Shown piece by piece: positions 32,059 to 34,009 of a stretch of 34,009 nt of DNA (its first letter is position 1; the number at the start of each line of letters is the position of its first letter). The notes under the pieces were generated by a model that saw only the letters and a program-made list of their open reading frames with translations, ran no database searches and had not been told where the DNA came from. The stretch is taken from NCBI GenBank assembly GCA_016839605.1, contig JAEOTX010000149.1, positions 1 through 34,009 of the forward strand, written 5' to 3'. This stretch comes from Candidatus Thorarchaeota archaeon (GTDB taxonomy: Archaea; Asgardarchaeota; Thorarchaeia; Thorarchaeales; Thorarchaeaceae). The translations under genes were made by a program, and so were the position numbers.

Positions 32059-33699
32059 CTAATCCTCGTCGGCGTCAAAGTCGCCGCCAGGACCTGCTCC
32101 ACCCGCGTCAAAGGCTGCTCCCTTAGAGCTTATGACATCATCGATTTTTAGGATCATTTGCGCAGCTTCAGCTGATGACAAAACAATCTGCCTATTAACA
32201 AGTGCGGACTCAATGATTCGAGCCTTTTTCATGTCATCCACTTTACCCTTGCCAATATCTACACCATATGTGACTTTGCCAGCTGCATGAGCGTTTCTGA
32301 GATTCACTATCATGTCAATAGGATCTAGACCTGCGTTCTCAGCAAGAGTTGTTGGCAAAGACTCAATGGCATCAGCAAATGCATTCACTGCATATTGCTC
32401 ACGACCCTTGAGTGTTTCTGAGTAGTCTCGCAGTTGCTTTGCAATCTCTCCAGCCAGAGATCCGCCTCCATATGTGATGTACGGATGAATCACGATATCC
32501 CGCACAACATAGAGTGAGTCGTTTAACGCGCGGTCAACCTCGTCTACTATGTGGTCTGTGCCTCCTCTGACAAGAAGAGTAACAACCGATGTCTTCTTTG
32601 TGCCTTCTATGAAGAGCATCTTGTCCTCGCCAACCGTCCTCTGTTCCACAAGCTTTGCAGTTCCAAGGTCGTCCTTGGTGAGATTCTGAATCTTCGACAC
32701 AATTGTAGCGCCAGTTGTCCTGTGCAATCTCTCGATGTCTGATTTTTTGATTCTCCTCACAGCCATGATGTTCTCTTTTGCCAAGTAATGTTGCACAACA
32801 TCATCAATTCCCTTCTGGGCAATAACAACGGTCGCGCCCACCTCAACTATCTTGTCAACCATGGATTTCAGCATGCGGTCTTCCTCATCCAGGAAGCTCT
32901 GCATAGATGTGGGATCACTGATTGCAATCTTCGCATCAAATTCAGTCTTCTGAATCTCTAATGGACTCTCAAGAAGCACTATCTTGGCATTCTCAGCTTT
33001 CTTCGGCATGCCTGGATGTACTATCTCCTTGTCCAAAACCAAACCTTTCACCAGTTCAGTGGCATCTACCTGCATTCCTTCCTGTTTCTGTCTGGGAATG
33101 TCATCAATGTTCAATTCCTCATCAGGACCACGGTCCTTGTTAATGGCAAGTACAGCATCAACAACCACCTTTGACAGTTTGTCACGGGAGGTTGAGACGA
33201 ACTTGCTGGACATGGCTGTCCTAGAAGCATCAACGAGAATCTTCTTGTAACCGCTGCTCTCAGGATCGACTTTCTCTGCTGTCGCCTCGATGACATCAAG
33301 GGCTTTGTCTGCTGCCTTGCGGTATCCACTGACGATGGTAGTTGGATGGATTTTCTGATCAAGAAGAGTTTCCGCTGCCTTCAATAGCTCTCCGGTGAAT
33401 ATCGCAGCAGTTGTGGTCCCATCTCCGACCTCTGCGTCAACCGTCTTAGCAACTTCAATCACCATCTTCGCTGCAGGATGCGCTACATCCATCTCTTTCA
33501 GAATGGTAGCACCGTCATTTGATACAGTGATATCCCCAAAGCTGTCAACTAACATTTTATCTGCGCCCTTGGGGCCTAGTGCAGACTTGACTGCCTCAGC
33601 TATTACAATCGCAGCCATGATGTTGTTTCTCTGTGCATCACGACCACGAGTCCTCTCGGTGTCTTCTCTCAGTACTATTACTGGTACCTGTTGACTCAA
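32059..33699 (-). CDS. Thermosome subunit (group II chaperonin)
   Basis: A 546-residue archaeal chaperonin, which folds proteins in an ATP-driven double ring. Nucleotide-site motifs: [12 protein letters not shown] (41-52), [12 protein letters not shown] (59-70), [16 protein letters not shown] (91-106). A helical-protrusion region and a GGG-containing C-terminal ATP segment ([12 protein letters not shown]) are normal. The tail ends [15 protein letters not shown], acidic rather than the GGM repeats of some thermosomes, so folding-chamber tail features may differ. The start codon is TTG (33699-33697) with GGAGG (complement 33708-33712) eight bases upstream; an ATG at residue 28 would remove conserved N-terminal sequence. 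A second thermosome subunit is not in the window. The gene precedes the Rpo6 fusion and has a palindromic TATA upstream. Confidence 0.95.
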   Translation of the reverse strand: MSQQVPVIVLREDTERTRGRDAQRNNIMAAIVIAEAVKSALGPKGADKMLVDSFGDITVSNDGATILKEMDVAHPAAKMVIEVAKTVDAEVGDGTTTAAIFTGELLKAAETLLDQKIHPTTIVSGYRKAADKALDVIEATAEKVDPESSGYKKILVDASRTAMSSKFVSTSRDKLSKVVVDAVLAINKDRGPDEELNIDDIPRQKQEGMQVDATELVKGLVLDKEIVHPGMPKKAENAKIVLLESPLEIQKTEFDAKIAISDPTSMQSFLDEEDRMLKSMVDKIVEVGATVVIAQKGIDDVVQHYLAKENIMAVRRIKKSDIERLHRTTGATIVSKIQNLTKDDLGTAKLVEQRTVGEDKMLFIEGTKKTSVVTLLVRGGTDHIVDEVDRALNDSLYVVRDIVIHPYITYGGGSLAGEIAKQLRDYSETLKGREQYAVNAFADAIESLPTTLAENAGLDPIDMIVNLRNAHAAGKVTYGVDIGKGKVDDMKKARIIESALVNRQIVLSSAEAAQMILKIDDVISSKGAAFDAGGAGPGGDFDADED

Positions 33700-33779
33700 T
33701 ACTTGTTCCTCCGCCTGAATAAATCATTAACTATCGTGAAAGCGAAACTTCCAGATAACTGTACATGGACTTCGGGTTG

Positions 33780-33793
33780 AGCTTTTAAAAGCT
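33780..33793 (-). promoter_or_regulatory. Palindromic TATA element of the thermosome gene
   Basis: AGCTTTTAAAAGCT is a perfect 14-bp palindrome about 80 bases upstream of the TTG start, with TTTTAAAA as a plausible TATA core predicting transcription near 33760. The sequence GAAAGCGAAAC (33738-33748) lies between. The gap also holds an A/T-rich tract at 33830-33837 (TTTTTAT on the minus strand), which may end the upstream DUF89 transcript. Confidence 0.4.
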
Positions 33794-33847
33794 GCGGTCT
33801 GTGAAAGCTCTGGCGTGTCGTTTGTCATAAAAACCTTGTCTAATATC

Positions 33848-34009
33848 CTAGGGCGCCGGGCGCCTTAGCACGACATTGTCTCCCTTTTTCGCAAAGATTG
33901 CTCTGGAGATGTGAGAACACTTCCCCCTTGTGATATAGAATGTCTCTATCTTCATCTCCCGCTGGATCTCTGGAAAGGACTCTATATTGGCCTGCCCCTT
34001 TGAGATGAC
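33848..34009 (-). CDS. DUF89 family protein (ARMT1-like), C-terminal fragment
   Basis: Only the last 53 codons are in the window; the gene extends beyond the right edge on the minus strand. The visible end reads VISKGQANIESFPE, then IETFYITRGKCSHISRAI and FAKKGDNVVLRR. This matches the conserved DUF89 C-terminus (DVIISKGQGNFESL, then a FLL-x-KC-x-VIA segment and a GDxV strand). DUF89 proteins are metal-dependent phosphatases thought to remove damaged sugar phosphates. The frame is open to the window edge and ends at TAG 33850-33848. The call rests on a single conserved end but is specific. Confidence 0.75.
   Translation of the reverse strand, partial: VISKGQANIESFPEIQREMKIETFYITRGKCSHISRAIFAKKGDNVVLRRPAP

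Noticed and set aside
33851-33864. GGCGCC-G-GGCGCC repeat as a terminator of the DUF89 gene
   Set aside because: It lies just inside the coding end and has no T-run directly after it; the T-rich tract further downstream is the better termination candidate.

Overview
The window looks like a piece of an Asgard archaeal chromosome, possibly Thorarchaeia-like. Archaeal signs are a group II chaperonin, an RNA polymerase subunit of the Rpo6/RPB6 type, an archaeal-type HTH-ThiN thiamine regulator, TATA boxes, and Thr-rich or N-glycosylation-rich surface proteins. The Asgard signs are a Roadblock/LC7 protein encoded next to a protein with a gelsolin-like domain. The lineage call is inference; no rRNA gene is present. 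Coding is dense and no gap exceeds 300 bases. I see no tRNA, rRNA, CRISPR array, insertion sequence or integration site.

Region 1 (1-13187) is an acyl-CoA and transport island built on two divergent transcription units. Leftward runs acyl-CoA ligase, KAS III-like protein, MaoC-type hydratase (cut by the window edge), with 1-4 base overlaps. Rightward runs a complete branched-chain (Liv-type) ABC importer core (two ATPases, two permeases), a serine alpha/beta-hydrolase, a second KAS III-like protein, a second acyl-CoA ligase and a second hydrolase. The anchored solute-binding protein follows under its own promoter. The duplicated ligase/KAS III/hydrolase content beside one importer suggests uptake, CoA activation and carbon-carbon or acyl-transfer chemistry on an unknown carboxylate. 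Both KAS III-like proteins keep the catalytic Cys but lack the His and Asn of the usual triad.

Region 2 (13331-15972) holds the Roadblock protein and the gelsolin-like protein on the minus strand, divergent from an unrecognised multi-membrane-span protein with an acidic tail.

Region 3 (15981-20843) is a thiamine unit: thiB-thiP-thiQ leftward and the regulator thiR rightward. An 18-bp dyad lies exactly between the two divergent TATA boxes and is the best candidate operator.

Region 4 (20889-27529) carries two GNAT acetyltransferases, a large surface protein with about six Ig-like repeats, a glycyl-radical-enzyme activase without its partner enzyme, an HTH-ACT regulator and an MFS transporter.

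Region 5 (27538-34009) is mostly housekeeping on the minus strand: a MEMO family protein, histidyl-tRNA synthetase, a MgtC/DUF4010 membrane protein, an unusual helix-hairpin-helix/Rpo6 fusion, a thermosome subunit and the end of a DUF89 protein.

Several genes (livG, the first hydrolase, hisS, thermosome) appear to start at TTG, each placed 8 bases after a strong Shine-Dalgarno sequence.
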